This document shows positions 11,520-21,566 of a stretch of DNA of 64,000 nucleotides, one piece after another (the first letter of the stretch is position 1; each line of letters begins with the position of its first letter). The position numbers were made by a program, and so were the translations under genes. Below the pieces are notes generated by a model. The model worked only from the letters and a program-made list of their open reading frames with translations, was not told the DNA's origin and ran no database searches. This DNA is from Lineus longissimus. Lineage: Eukaryota; Nemertea; Pilidiophora; Heteronemertea; Lineidae. The stretch lies in the NCBI RefSeq assembly GCF_910592395.1, contig NC_088309.1, forward strand, positions 5,024,501-5,088,500, read 5' to 3'.

Positions 11520-12225
11520 CCACGCTCATACTTTCCTAGCGTTTCTATCATTTATTTCTCCGTATGAGCCTTGGCACACCATCACTCTCGCATCAGCATA
11601 AACCAGCCGATGGTGTCTTCTCTTTTATTAAATATCGTTAACCATGCACCACCTAGCAGGGATATCACCCAGAATCCCCGTCCTCAAAACACCCGTACGT
11701 CACACCATACCTGAAATAGATACAACACCATATCATTTCAGTCATGAGCACAACAGCCCCAACCCTCCTCATATCCCACTGATAGAGTACAGCTCCCCCA
11801 TACTACAATAAGGGAACTGGTCCGACCCACATATCGGACACAAAGGGTCAAGCAGGCCACACTACCTGCCGCATTCCGTTTAGTCCATTAGCATAACTGA
11901 TGAGGTCACCTTTGTACCGAAACCGTTTTCAGAGCACACTTAAACCCTGTTGCTTATTTCCCGCCCTAGAATGACGACAGCATGTCATTCCCGCGCACAC
12001 CCTACTGCCCGGAATTACTCTTGACAACCACACCAGTCAAGACCGGGACGTCACAACCACCATTGGTGACGCCACAGGGACATCCAACCGACGACGACTC
12101 ACCAACAGGGTTGAGACGTCAAGACGTAAGGACAATCCAACGATATTTTTTCTGATTTGACGTCCCAGTCAGTCACAACGGTCTTACCATTGGACACAGC
12201 AGCATCACAAAACTACGTTTCCAAA
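11520..12225 (+). other. 3' region of the PLE (mostly present only in the right copy)
   Basis: After the stop codon, 31 bp are still shared with the left arm (to 11550). The next 675 bp are unique to the right copy and run to the target-site duplication. No coding region is visible. A hammerhead-like core (CTGATGA at 11897-11903, GAAA at 11919-11922, joined by a short stem) lies here. Long terminal repeats are not seen. Confidence 0.6.
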
Positions 12226-12240
12226 TTAACCACTAACTTT
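12226..12240 (+). repeat. Right copy of 15-bp target-site duplication of the PLE
   Basis: Identical to 6464-6478. The sequence after it (12241 onward) should be the original neighbour of the sequence before 6464. Confidence 0.8.
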
Positions 12241-12484
12241 TCATGGGTTTTTATTTTCGCAGATTACGCAAAGACTAAGTCTTTAATTTTCCTCGACTAG
12301 ACAATCTCTTTATGTTCCAGGGTAGTCCTTGGAGATTGCGAAACAGTTAAGGACAATGTCACAATCACAATAATGTCCCTGCTACAACTTTCCATGTCTG
12401 GCACGGTCTTGCACCACATTTGTAACTTCTTTGAAAGTTATGGAATCCTCTGAATATTGATTTGACCACTTTCAAGAGCACATT
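12241..12484. other. Short intergenic stretch, nothing recognised
   Basis: About 240 bp of unique-looking sequence between the retroelement and the 96-bp minisatellite. No coding or structural signal was found. Confidence 0.4.
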
Positions 12485-13350
12485 AAAGCTGAAGCTCTAT
12501 ATCCTTTGCAAATGGTCTCGATGCTGTCCTTCTGTACCAATGCCCATACTTCGAACAAAGTAGACCATGCCTGTTGTATCTATCAAGAGTGCATATATCC
12601 ATTGCAAAGGCTCCCGATGCTGTACCAAGTCCCATACTTTGACCCAAGTATGCAATGGCTGTTGTATCTATCAAGAGTGCATATATCCATTGCAAAGGCT
12701 CCCGATGCTGTCCTTCTGTACCAAGTCCCATTCTTTGACCCAAGTATACCATGCCTGTTGTATCCATCAAGAGTGCATATATCCATTGCAAAGGGTCCCG
12801 ATGCTGTCCTTCTGTACCAAGGCCCATACTTTGACCCAAGTATACCATGCCTGTTGTATCTATCAAGAGTGCATATATCCATTGCAAAGGGTCCCGATGC
12901 TGTCCTTCTGTACCAAGGCCCATACTTTGACCCAAGTATGCAATGGCTGTTGTATCTATCAAGAGTGCATATATCCATTGCAAAGGGTCCCGATGCTGTC
13001 CTTCTGTACCAAGGCCCATACTTTGACCCAAGTATGCAATGGCTGTTGTATCTATCAAGAGTGCATATATCCATTGCAAAGGGTCCCGATGCTGTCCTTC
13101 TGTACCAAGTCCCATACCTTGACCCAAGTATACCATGCCTGTTGCATCTATCAAGAGTCCATTGCAAAGGGTCCCGATACTGTCCTTCTGTACCAAGTAC
13201 ATGTACATGTACCATACTTTGACCCAAGTATACTATGATTGACACGACTACCTTCAAGACCTCATTTAAACTGCAGCTTCTATATATTCATATGCTGTCC
13301 TTCTGTACGAAGTACCATACTTGGACCCAAGCATACCATGCTTGATATGA
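12485..13350. repeat. 96-bp minisatellite, about eight copies
   Basis: The landmark ATGCTGTCCTTCTGTACCAA recurs at about 12705, 12801, 12897, 12993 and 13089, exactly 96 bp apart. Degenerate or shortened copies lie before (about 12519, 12616) and after (about 13177, 13291). The outer copies carry deletions of 7 to 9 bp, while the central four are almost identical, as expected for homogenisation in the middle of an array. Since 96 is a multiple of three and the unit lacks stops in several frames, long open frames of 220-240 codons arise on both strands. I do not regard these as genes. Confidence 0.9.
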
Positions 13351-13515
13351 CTATGTGACTTTGTGATGGTCGACTGTGGATTTTACCATGTTGAAAAAGG
13401 AAAAACATTTCGTTCTGACGTGTCTTGGCTAAAGTTGTAAGGACCCACACAGGAGATACCATGCAGGTCTTGGAAATAAAATGACTAAGAAATAGTAAAA
13501 TCCTATGAAATGTGC

Positions 13516-13521
13516 TTTATT
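13516..13521 (-). promoter_or_regulatory. Candidate poly(A) signal of ERAL1
   Basis: AATAAA on the minus strand, 120 bp after the ERAL1 stop codon. Confidence 0.5.
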
Positions 13522-13640
13522 GTTTCATGAATTTTACAAACGAGACATGACTTGAAAGGGAATCTACATGTAAGCCTTTGAACTGTTCCAGTCACATAAT
13601 GTGGGCGAGTCTGTAATATTCACATGAATTCCTCCCACTA

Positions 13641-16600
13641 TCACCGTCTCAGTTTGGCCACCAACATAAGAGACAGGTCACATTTGAAAGTGTTCATAAG
13701 TGCCTGTTTAGCCTCTGCTGCAACGAGTGCGATATTCCTCCCTCCTCTGCCCATGGTGAAGCGCTGGAAACAGAAATTTATCAATAGTTTTAAACAGATG
13801 CTGCATTATCATCCATTTTCAGGTAATCTGTAGATTCAAATGGATGGTGGGACAACCCATTCTTTGGATGGCTCGCCATACATGTCTGTAGGGGGCACCC
13901 TGTAACCCCTGATCCCTGCAACCCCTGGGAGTATTCAGAATTCAGACTACAGACTTCAGACTACAGACTTCAGACTTCAGACATAAACACACCAACAACA
14001 TAATATCAACACAACGTACCATGTGTCTTTCCGATGGACAAATAACATTTACAGCAATACGGAACATAGACCCTTCTTCCACAACCATCTCGAGTTCCTA
14101 CAATCAGAGAATGAATCAACAATCAATGAATAATAATAACAGTACGCTGCCTTCATTGAAATTCAAACTTACCGGGTTGCACTTCGTAAATAAAATTGGC
14201 CTCCAATGACGTCATCCACTGACAGTCTTGTGCATAAAGCATTTTATAATACTGTCCGCATTCTTGTTACATGTATCAGTGAAACTGCTGTCACTAGATT
14301 CTTGCAGTGACTCCCTTAATTCATCTATACTCACAAGGTCTAAGTTATAGGGGATGTCATTGGGTAGATGATCGAGGAGTTTCTCCCAAATGCAGTGTCT
14401 GATGATGTCAACTGGTGTCTGGTCAGTCACAACACTACTGTGATAAAGCCAGTCACCAGGGGTAGCTTGGTCAAGCAGATAGTCCTGGAATGAGACATGA
14501 TATAGCATGGCTAGAGAAACTGCACAATACATGTAGACAACACCACATTGAAATACCTATGAGTTTGGATGGAACCAGCTAACAATTTGAAGAGCCATCT
14601 TGTTAGCAGTGGATGGTTCAGCTTGCATGTACCTTATTTTTCTGTTGGTACATGTACATGTATGTGGTCTGGTATCAGTCAGTGCATTTTGGATTGGGTA
14701 TCTTACGTTGAATTGACTTCCGAACTTATGTGCTTTTCTGCTTTTCTGACAGGAATTGGCATTTAGAACATGAGAAATTCGACTCTTACTTTCAGATCCT
14801 CCACTCCATCATGTTCAGTTGATGACACCATGAAGACCTGCTTGAACTGATCCCATCCCCGCCTGTCCTTCACATTTTCCTGCGCTCTCTTCAATGCCTG
14901 AGCATACTCATCCCAACTCCTAAGCTCCATAGCAGGCATTGCATTCCGACGAGATTTCCCTTCCGGCATGGCAGACACAACTTTCTGTCCTCTGAAGATG
15001 CCACCAACATTCCAGAGGTCACTTTTATCACTGCTCTCATCTGAACCACTCACAGTTTCTTGATCATTTAAATCTGAAGTTTCTGTGTGATCACCTTGTT
15101 GATCCTCTTTCAATAAGATATTGTCTTTTTCCTCTTCATTTTCATTTTCACTGTCAATGTTTTTCTGAATTCGTCCTTGAGGCATATGTTTCTGCAGTAA
15201 TTCATTTGTGCTTTCTTCCTCCAGTATTTGTTTGATCCGTTTCTTTGTGGTTGCCTTGGCAACAAAACTGTCCCTTGTACCATCAATAACACCTTCAGTC
15301 AGAAGTCTTGTTAGTTGAAGTAATTTGTGCTTAGACTTAAGAAGATCAACCTGGAAATAAGCCAGAAAAAGATTTATTGTAAATGATGTCATTTTGAGGC
15401 CAACTATATTGCAAATGAAACATACATGTAGGTCGATACATACTGCAGACCCATACCACACACTAGAAACTGGGTTCTGCTGATTTTTTTTCCAAGGTCT
15501 GCATCCAATATTGCAATACAAGACGTCCTGGTTAATTTACATGTACTTCTGCACATATGAATGTAAGGGACCTGAACAATAGTTAAGGGAACACTCAATA
15601 ATCAAGAATAAAATTATACCTTATTGAGTACAAGAATAGCAGTCTTGTCTTCATGGATGGAAAGAGCTTTAAGAATCTGCTTATCAAGACCAGCGGACAC
15701 CCATGGCACAGATACATCAACAATAACAGCAACTGGAAAGTCAAAGAAAGACTTTAAAAGCTAAACTCTGACAAGTCAAGTTTTAATACCAAACTGAACT
15801 TATGATCAGTATTCAACAAATCATCCTCAACACTAAGGGTGGTTCAGTAGTACTATCAATTGTTCTGGCATCCAAACTATCTGAAGTATAAGATCTCGTA
15901 GAGGTGGGCAGTCTTTTTACCATTATTGACTTCCCCCGGAGCCTCATATCACTTGATTGGTTTGACTCATTTCAAACTGAAAATGTCTTTGTGCTTTTTT
16001 TGGAAAGACATCACGAAGAGCCTGATCCAAGACTTGATAATAACGTTAAAAAAAAGAAGTGTTTTCCTAGAGGTTACTATCATACTCACTGATATCAGCT
16101 TGGTATAGAGAAGAATAAGGATCGCGTATCAAGGAATGCTCCAAATTATGTCTGAAAAATCAGTAGAAGAACATTTCTATCAATGGACTGGTTTCTGCCA
16201 ATTTAGATCAGTTACCAGATAAGACAATGAGCAGATCAATTGTTACTGGTCGTGGGCATATCTTCTTCAAGTAGTGAACTGAAAGCTTGCCAAGCACAGC
16301 ACACTGCCCCAGAACTTGCCGGACAATAAACACCAGCTTGGGTGCTACCGTATTATGAATTGCAAGTCAAAATAAAAACAATCACTTACTTCTTTCTTTT
16401 ACTTGGATGGACCATTCCAGGTGTGTCCAAGAATATCTGAAATGACATCAAGATTGATAAATGAAGAATGGAGAACAGTCATTTTGCAATATATTGCACA
16501 CACACTCAATCATCTACTTGGAGTACAAAATTCTCCATCTTAACCCTCAACGTTTTGACTGCACTATGCAGTTTCAGACTTCTTCAAAATGGGGATTCTC

Positions 16601-18225
16601 TTGTTACAACCTCAGTGTATGAGTGGGATGACTGCAGGAGACCACAAGTTACGAAATATCTATGTGACAGTTTGGCAAATGTATTTTCCTGATAGTACTA
16701 GTAAAATGCTGATACTTACAATCTGCTTATTCATCTCTGTTAAGACGACATTGATTCTAGATCGTGTTGTGTGAACCTTGCTTGAGACTGAGGAGACCTG
16801 GAAAGAATCGTGAACACTTCAACTGAAAGATTCATAAAAACAACGCAGAATATAAAACTAAGTGTATTTTGATTTTAGGCCGATCATTCACACCAAAATC
16901 TTCCTGCTCCCAAATTACATCACAATGACCAGATTGCCATGACCTATCATACCCAAACAGTATTTGTAAAGACTTTAATTATAACAATGACAAAGACTGG
17001 TCAAGAAGAATCACTTTAGCCAGGTGTAATTGGAACAATTCTGAGGCATCACTTCACACATCATCAGCTACATAGCCCTACGGATCACAAAGAATGCATG
17101 TCATACTTATTCCCGGAAACTTACCCTCCATCCGAGTAAAGCGTTGGTTAAAGTTGATTTGCCAGCATTCGGCGCTCCAACTATGGCCACCTTTAAAGAC
17201 TGCGCATCCTGCGGTTGATCAGGATCCTTCAACAGGCGCATGTGATGATCCTCTGAAATACAAAACAAATGTTACGGATTGAATTTGAAGTCAGAATATT
17301 CTAAACTTGCCTTGCATTTGCAAGCACTTTCATACTGTATTATCCAAATTACTGCATGAAGTTACCAGCCAAATATGGGTTGAGACAGTGAAGACCCTAC
17401 GATCTGCAGAAATTTCTTTTCGAAATTTTCTTGGGATAAGGCTAAAGATTTCTACAGTACTGTTAGAATAAAGGATCCGGACGTTAGAAGGCAAATTCAG
17501 GACTTATTTTATCAATTATGACTTTGGTGTGTATAATTTTGTGAAGCAGTGTTAGAATAAAGGATCCGGACGTTAGAAGGCAAATTCAGGACTTATTACG
17601 TTTGTAACCTGTGCAAATACAACAGTACATAACTGTAAACTAGATCTCACCTAAGGTTCTATGCATTGTCTTCAAAGTAGAAATGCTCTGGTCTTTTACA
17701 GTTTCTGTCCCCAAATCACCACTGGTGGAAGCAGTTGAGTAAGGTTGATAACTCTGACATATCTGGCCTGAAATAGGAGAAAATGTATAAGAAAACAGTC
17801 AGTCCAATTTTCTTATTCTTACAACTACCTAAACAATGTTAACTCGACCCCGAGCCGCACTTTGCACGACCCCTCCCAACCAAGCAGTCTGTCCGTCTTG
17901 CTTGAGTTGACACGTCAATGTACGGTAACGTAACGGTATCCCAAGCCACTAGTAGTAGTAAGCATATAGCCATAGACATCAGTGGACTATGTCTATAGTG
18001 GCATGCTAGCATTGCAAGTCCATCATACTCACCACCAGTTATCATCCGAGTCAAACCCTTGCGTCCAAGCACATTAGGCGTTACAGAAAATGAAAGGTGA
18101 CGGTGATTGCAAAATACGGACACGGAAGATGCATTTCCATGACCATGTTGCAAGTTCTGACAAAAGGACGATTTCAACGGAATTTTCATGAATCCAGAGA
18201 GTTTTGACATATATTTAGAGTACAT
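13641..18225 (-). CDS. ERAL1: ERAL1, mitochondrial Era-like GTPase, complete, eleven exons
   Basis: ERAL1 binds the 3' end of mitochondrial 12S rRNA and assists small-subunit assembly. Exons in order of transcription: 18225-18033, 17767-17651, 17252-17125, 16797-16720, 16436-16390, 16151-16090, 15732-15620, 15350-14790, 14484-14335, 14097-14020, 13763-13641. They sum to 1650 nt, or 549 residues, in consistent phase. The N-terminus is basic and Ser-rich without acids, fitting a mitochondrial presequence. GTPase motifs: G1 GAPNAGKST at 129-137, G2 in KVHTTR near 153-158, G3 DTPG at 176-179, G4 NKVD at 245-248, G5 VSST at 421-424. The last two exons encode the KH domain, including RFTMGRGGRNIALVAAEAKQ. 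The protein is about 110 residues longer than human ERAL1 (437) because of an acidic insert between G4 and G5 in the eighth exon. Start ATG chosen as the first in frame with the presequence. Confidence 0.93.
13920..13982. repeat. Short CAGACT-rich tandem repeat in an ERAL1 intron
   Basis: Repeats of TTCAGACTACAGAC and TTCAGAC run through the last-but-one intron region. This is simple slippage-type sequence between the tenth and eleventh exons. Confidence 0.7.
17461..17597. repeat. 48-bp exact direct repeat, 89 bp apart, in an ERAL1 intron
   Basis: The segment at 17461-17508, beginning TGTTAGAATAAAGGATCC, recurs at 17550-17597 without mismatch as far as I can read. The 41 bp between them are not repeated. 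It is a recent local duplication in the intron between the second and third exons. Confidence 0.85.
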
Positions 18226-21200
18226 AATTATCTGATAATGAGTTTTTCCTTCAGTTCAAAAGGATTTAAGACTAAAATGTCCATCAATTAAGGAATTAGA
18301 GACACTTTTTTGAAGAAAATATGCCAAAATTTTCTTTTCATGGTTGCAGCCATATTGGAATATTATTACCTCCAAAAAGAGAAGCGTAGTGACATCCTCT
18401 TTTCGTAGATGGCGCCACTAATTACTACAGTGTGTTTCACAAAATATGACCCGTTTCTTGGCCTCATAAAAAGAAGCAAACACCAGACGAAAATTTCAGA
18501 GACAGTGGCTATTAGCTGACTAGGGGATAACATCCACAAACATCAAAACTAAACAAAAAACTGGCTGATGGCAATCTTATGGAAAAGAGAGGTGCCGAGT
18601 CGACTCACAGCGCAGTCCATTTCGTCATTCTAATCATTTTGTCTCATGATGAGGGGAGACCTGTCCACTGCGTCCGAGTGTAGTGCCGAGCCCATAATGT
18701 CACAAAAACAATATGGTCAAACAAATAACATCTTTGACGTCTGCAGTAAATTACCGTATTGGAGACATATTCTGTACAATTGATCTGAATGACCGTGTAT
18801 CGCCGTTCAAACAAGTGACTTATGAACGATCAGAAATAATGAGAGAACAACATAGGGTTTCGTATCTGACCACTTCAAAACGCCGGCTTCGGTCGGATGC
18901 AACTGAAGCAGACCAACCAGAATTCTACAACTAAACCCACTTAATAACAATTGTTTTTAGGGCTTATGATTTCCTTCATTCGTCAAGTGTATCAAGTTGA
19001 TTGGACCTGACTTAATCAAATATGTAAGGTCACATTTGTTGTTTTGGCACTGCGACTGAAATGTGATTTAATATGGCTAAATGGCAATGTTACCTCTTCA
19101 TAACTCCTTACAAGTTTTTATAACAATCATCCCATAATCTTATCACGGGCATCATGTTGACCGGGAAGGCGCCGATGGGGGAAACGACACGCCCCGATGA
19201 AAAGGTGCGACGATGCTGTTTTAAAGAATCCACATTCGGTAGCAATATGAAGCTGACGAATTCTTATCAGTTTCGTTACATTTTAACCCGACCCGTCCAT
19301 TACCTACTGGTACATGCAAAAACATGCTGCAAACTCCGCCAGGAGACTAATTCTGTTACGGACCTAAATAGACGGTGTATTAATTCCGTACTTCATTTTT
19401 CGATTCTATTGTCTTTTCGTGGTGTAACGCATATGTAACTTCTTCAAAAGCATCGTCTTATTTCTTCACCAGGCAATGAGTTGTGAGGAAGTCAGGGGAG
19501 AAAGCCGCCAAAAGAGGAAACGATTGGCACACCCCGGTATCGTCAACTTAGGGATGAAAACAAATACTGATATTACACGTCGGCTGCTTGGCCATTCTCT
19601 TAGTCTCAAAAGACCGCGTTGATCAAGAAAGATGTATACATATATCAACATCAAATCAATCGTCAATGATTCGTACAACTTCACTATGGCGATGAGAATA
19701 TGTCTCTTTGAAAACTGAGGACAACAGGAACAATCTGCGGTCTTCGAATACGACAACAGAATTCTTCGCGACGAGTGCACCCTGACCAAGGACCGGCGGC
19801 TGGGCGGGACTAATCTTTCATCACCGCGCACACTCGCATAATAGGCTGGCTCCATCACTTCATGGTCCATTGAGGAATCACGAGCCCCATCCCCCAGCAT
19901 TAATTATGTGATGTTGTTGTCGCCCAGTGCACCAACCAAGGCGGGTGGTTGCGCGCGAACCAACCTGTCAAGCGCCGGAGCCTGCTGAGGCGCCCGCGGT
20001 TTTCACACGTCTTCCTCCATCCCGCAGTGATGGTGTCTCGCTCGCCGTCTCGCGGGTGCTTAACTTATAAAAACAAGCATTTACAACCAATATGACTCTA
20101 AATGGATCCCTTTTGTCAAGACAAGGCCTCCTGAAGTTTTTGCTTTGATGGGATTATTAGTTAAGTGTCACCTTCTTGATGTCTGCTCAAAAAACAACAC
20201 GGTTCCTTCTGCTGCTTGGCGATTGGAACCACATTTACTACAGAACAAACTTAATTAGGCGTGCGTATATGACCACATCAGATTTTGAATCTTTTTTACG
20301 TCTTTACGCCTTTCAGTGCCCATCCATCTCTTGTTCCTACTCTTGCCTGGCTTTTAATTGGTAGACATATATATGAAATAAACAAAATCGAAACTTCCTT
20401 GTTGATCACCGGAGTTGATGCATCTTGATGGAATCTTCATCAGAGACTCTTCCGAAGACATTCCTGATTGTAAACGACAGTCTGAACAACGAAATGTTGA
20501 TTGAACAAGTCCTCAATATTGTCCTTGTTGCTCGAGGACACTATAATATTATGAAGTTCTCTTTGCTTTTTTAGGATTTCACAACCGCCCATATAGTTTT
20601 CAGATAGTCATAAAACCCATCGCGTGGTTGATATGTTAAGTCAGATGTGGTTGGCTGTACAGGGCAAGATATGGTTATCTTGTGACGATTCACTTTTTAC
20701 TACATTGTTTGAACTATCAAATATACCATCAATCTGGAGCAGTATAGTTCTATACACCTTTCCAGAAATGGGGCGCTGAGTGTCCGAAATAGTGATGTCA
20801 TAAGAGGAAACCAGGCCTTGTGGTGGAGGGACAAAGGAGATAGTCATGATTGACCAACACACTTGAATGCCTTTAATGACGGACAAGGGGGGAAAGAGTC
20901 AGTTCCAATGCAAGCCACCAATTTTGGGAAGCATGTTTAGATCCGGGCAAATACCGACTGCCTGAAATTAGTTGTGTAAGTGCAATATGGTTGTCCCTTC
21001 TCCTTGGTCTTAAAAACGAATGTCTTGCGTTTGGAAATTTTTCACCCAGATTGGTAAATTGTTCTCGATTTGTTTGAAAGTGTGAAAAAGTCAATCCGAC
21101 CTGTCTCCCGAGCACCGCAAGATTCCTTTGCTGGAATATTGTTTATTTGTTATTCTCTGCATGTCCTATATTGTGAAGCAATCAGGTTGACTTGCACTTC

Positions 21201-21566
21201 TTACAAAGACCTTTTGGGTTTAACGCGCCCTCAACAGGGGGCGGCGGTCCGTAGGGGACAACACAAAAGTGATGGACTGTACAGCATGGTGTTGTCCCCT
21301 TATTTTGTCGTTTTGTTTAGTTTGTTTAGCATTGTGTTGCCCAGCACGGGGGCGTGGTGATGAACGTCGCGCCGTCCTCTACGACGAATTGCCGTCACAA
21401 CCAACCAATCACGGACAGCCTTAAGAAAACGCAGTGGCATTTTGCCTTAAAAGCGTGAGAGAAGTAATGGCGTATTAATTGAGTTCAGATCTCAGTTGAC
21501 TCACTAACTTACTTCGGAGTAAAGTCAATTTTAAAAGTGACCAAATTCGTGGTTTTGCTTTCTTAA
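18226..21566. other. Intergenic region between divergently transcribed ERAL1 and the T-box gene
   Basis: This 3.3-kb stretch should hold the promoters and 5' UTRs of both genes. A CpG-richer part lies around 19900-20050. Several open frames of 60-144 codons occur but show no recognisable protein, no codon bias I can argue for, and no splice context. An 11-bp perfect inverted repeat lies at 21254-21299. No tRNA or other RNA gene was recognised. Confidence 0.4.
21254..21299. repeat. 11-bp inverted repeat upstream of the T-box gene
   Basis: GGGGACAACAC (21254-21264) and GTGTTGTCCCC (21289-21299) are exact reverse complements separated by 24 bp. The pair lies about 270 bp before the T-box start codon, in the likely promoter or 5' UTR. 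It could be a hairpin or a paired binding site; function is unknown. Confidence 0.6.

Larger units (their letters stand above)
6479..12225. mobile_element. Penelope-like retroelement inserted as a head-to-head inverted dimer
   Basis: A single 5.7-kb insertion flanked by a 15-bp direct repeat. The left arm (6478-9000) is the reverse complement of the right arm (9001-11550). The arms are nearly identical: I saw a 13-bp deletion in the left arm, a 14-bp tandem duplication beside the axis in the right arm, and a synonymous transition (6986 versus 11042). The right copy continues for a further 675 bp (11551-12225) not present in the left arm, which would be the element's 3' region. Penelope-like elements are known to insert in inverted or tandem partial dimers; here the symmetry is unusually complete. 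Both copies are truncated at the 5' end at the same point. Confidence 0.85.

Noticed and set aside
6478-11550. Assembly artefact (palindromic read chimera) as the full explanation of the inverted arms
   Set aside because: An artefact would give exactly identical arms and would not respect a flanking 15-bp duplication; here the arms differ by a 13-bp deletion, a 14-bp duplication and a substitution. It still deserves read-level confirmation.
12483-13257. Four overlapping open frames of 223-241 codons on both strands
   Set aside because: They follow directly from the 96-bp stop-free tandem unit; simultaneous openness on both strands argues for a repeat and not a gene.
14212-14334. Continuation of the ERAL1 frame (LVSIDELRESLQESS and onward) to a stop at 14212
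   Set aside because: A strong GTGAGT donor after YNLDL and the KH-domain exons at 14097-14020 and 13763-13641 show that this is intron read-through.
19466-19900. 144-codon minus-strand open frame in the ERAL1/T-box intergenic region
   Set aside because: No recognisable domain, no splice or poly(A) context; its length is compatible with chance in a GC-richer stretch.
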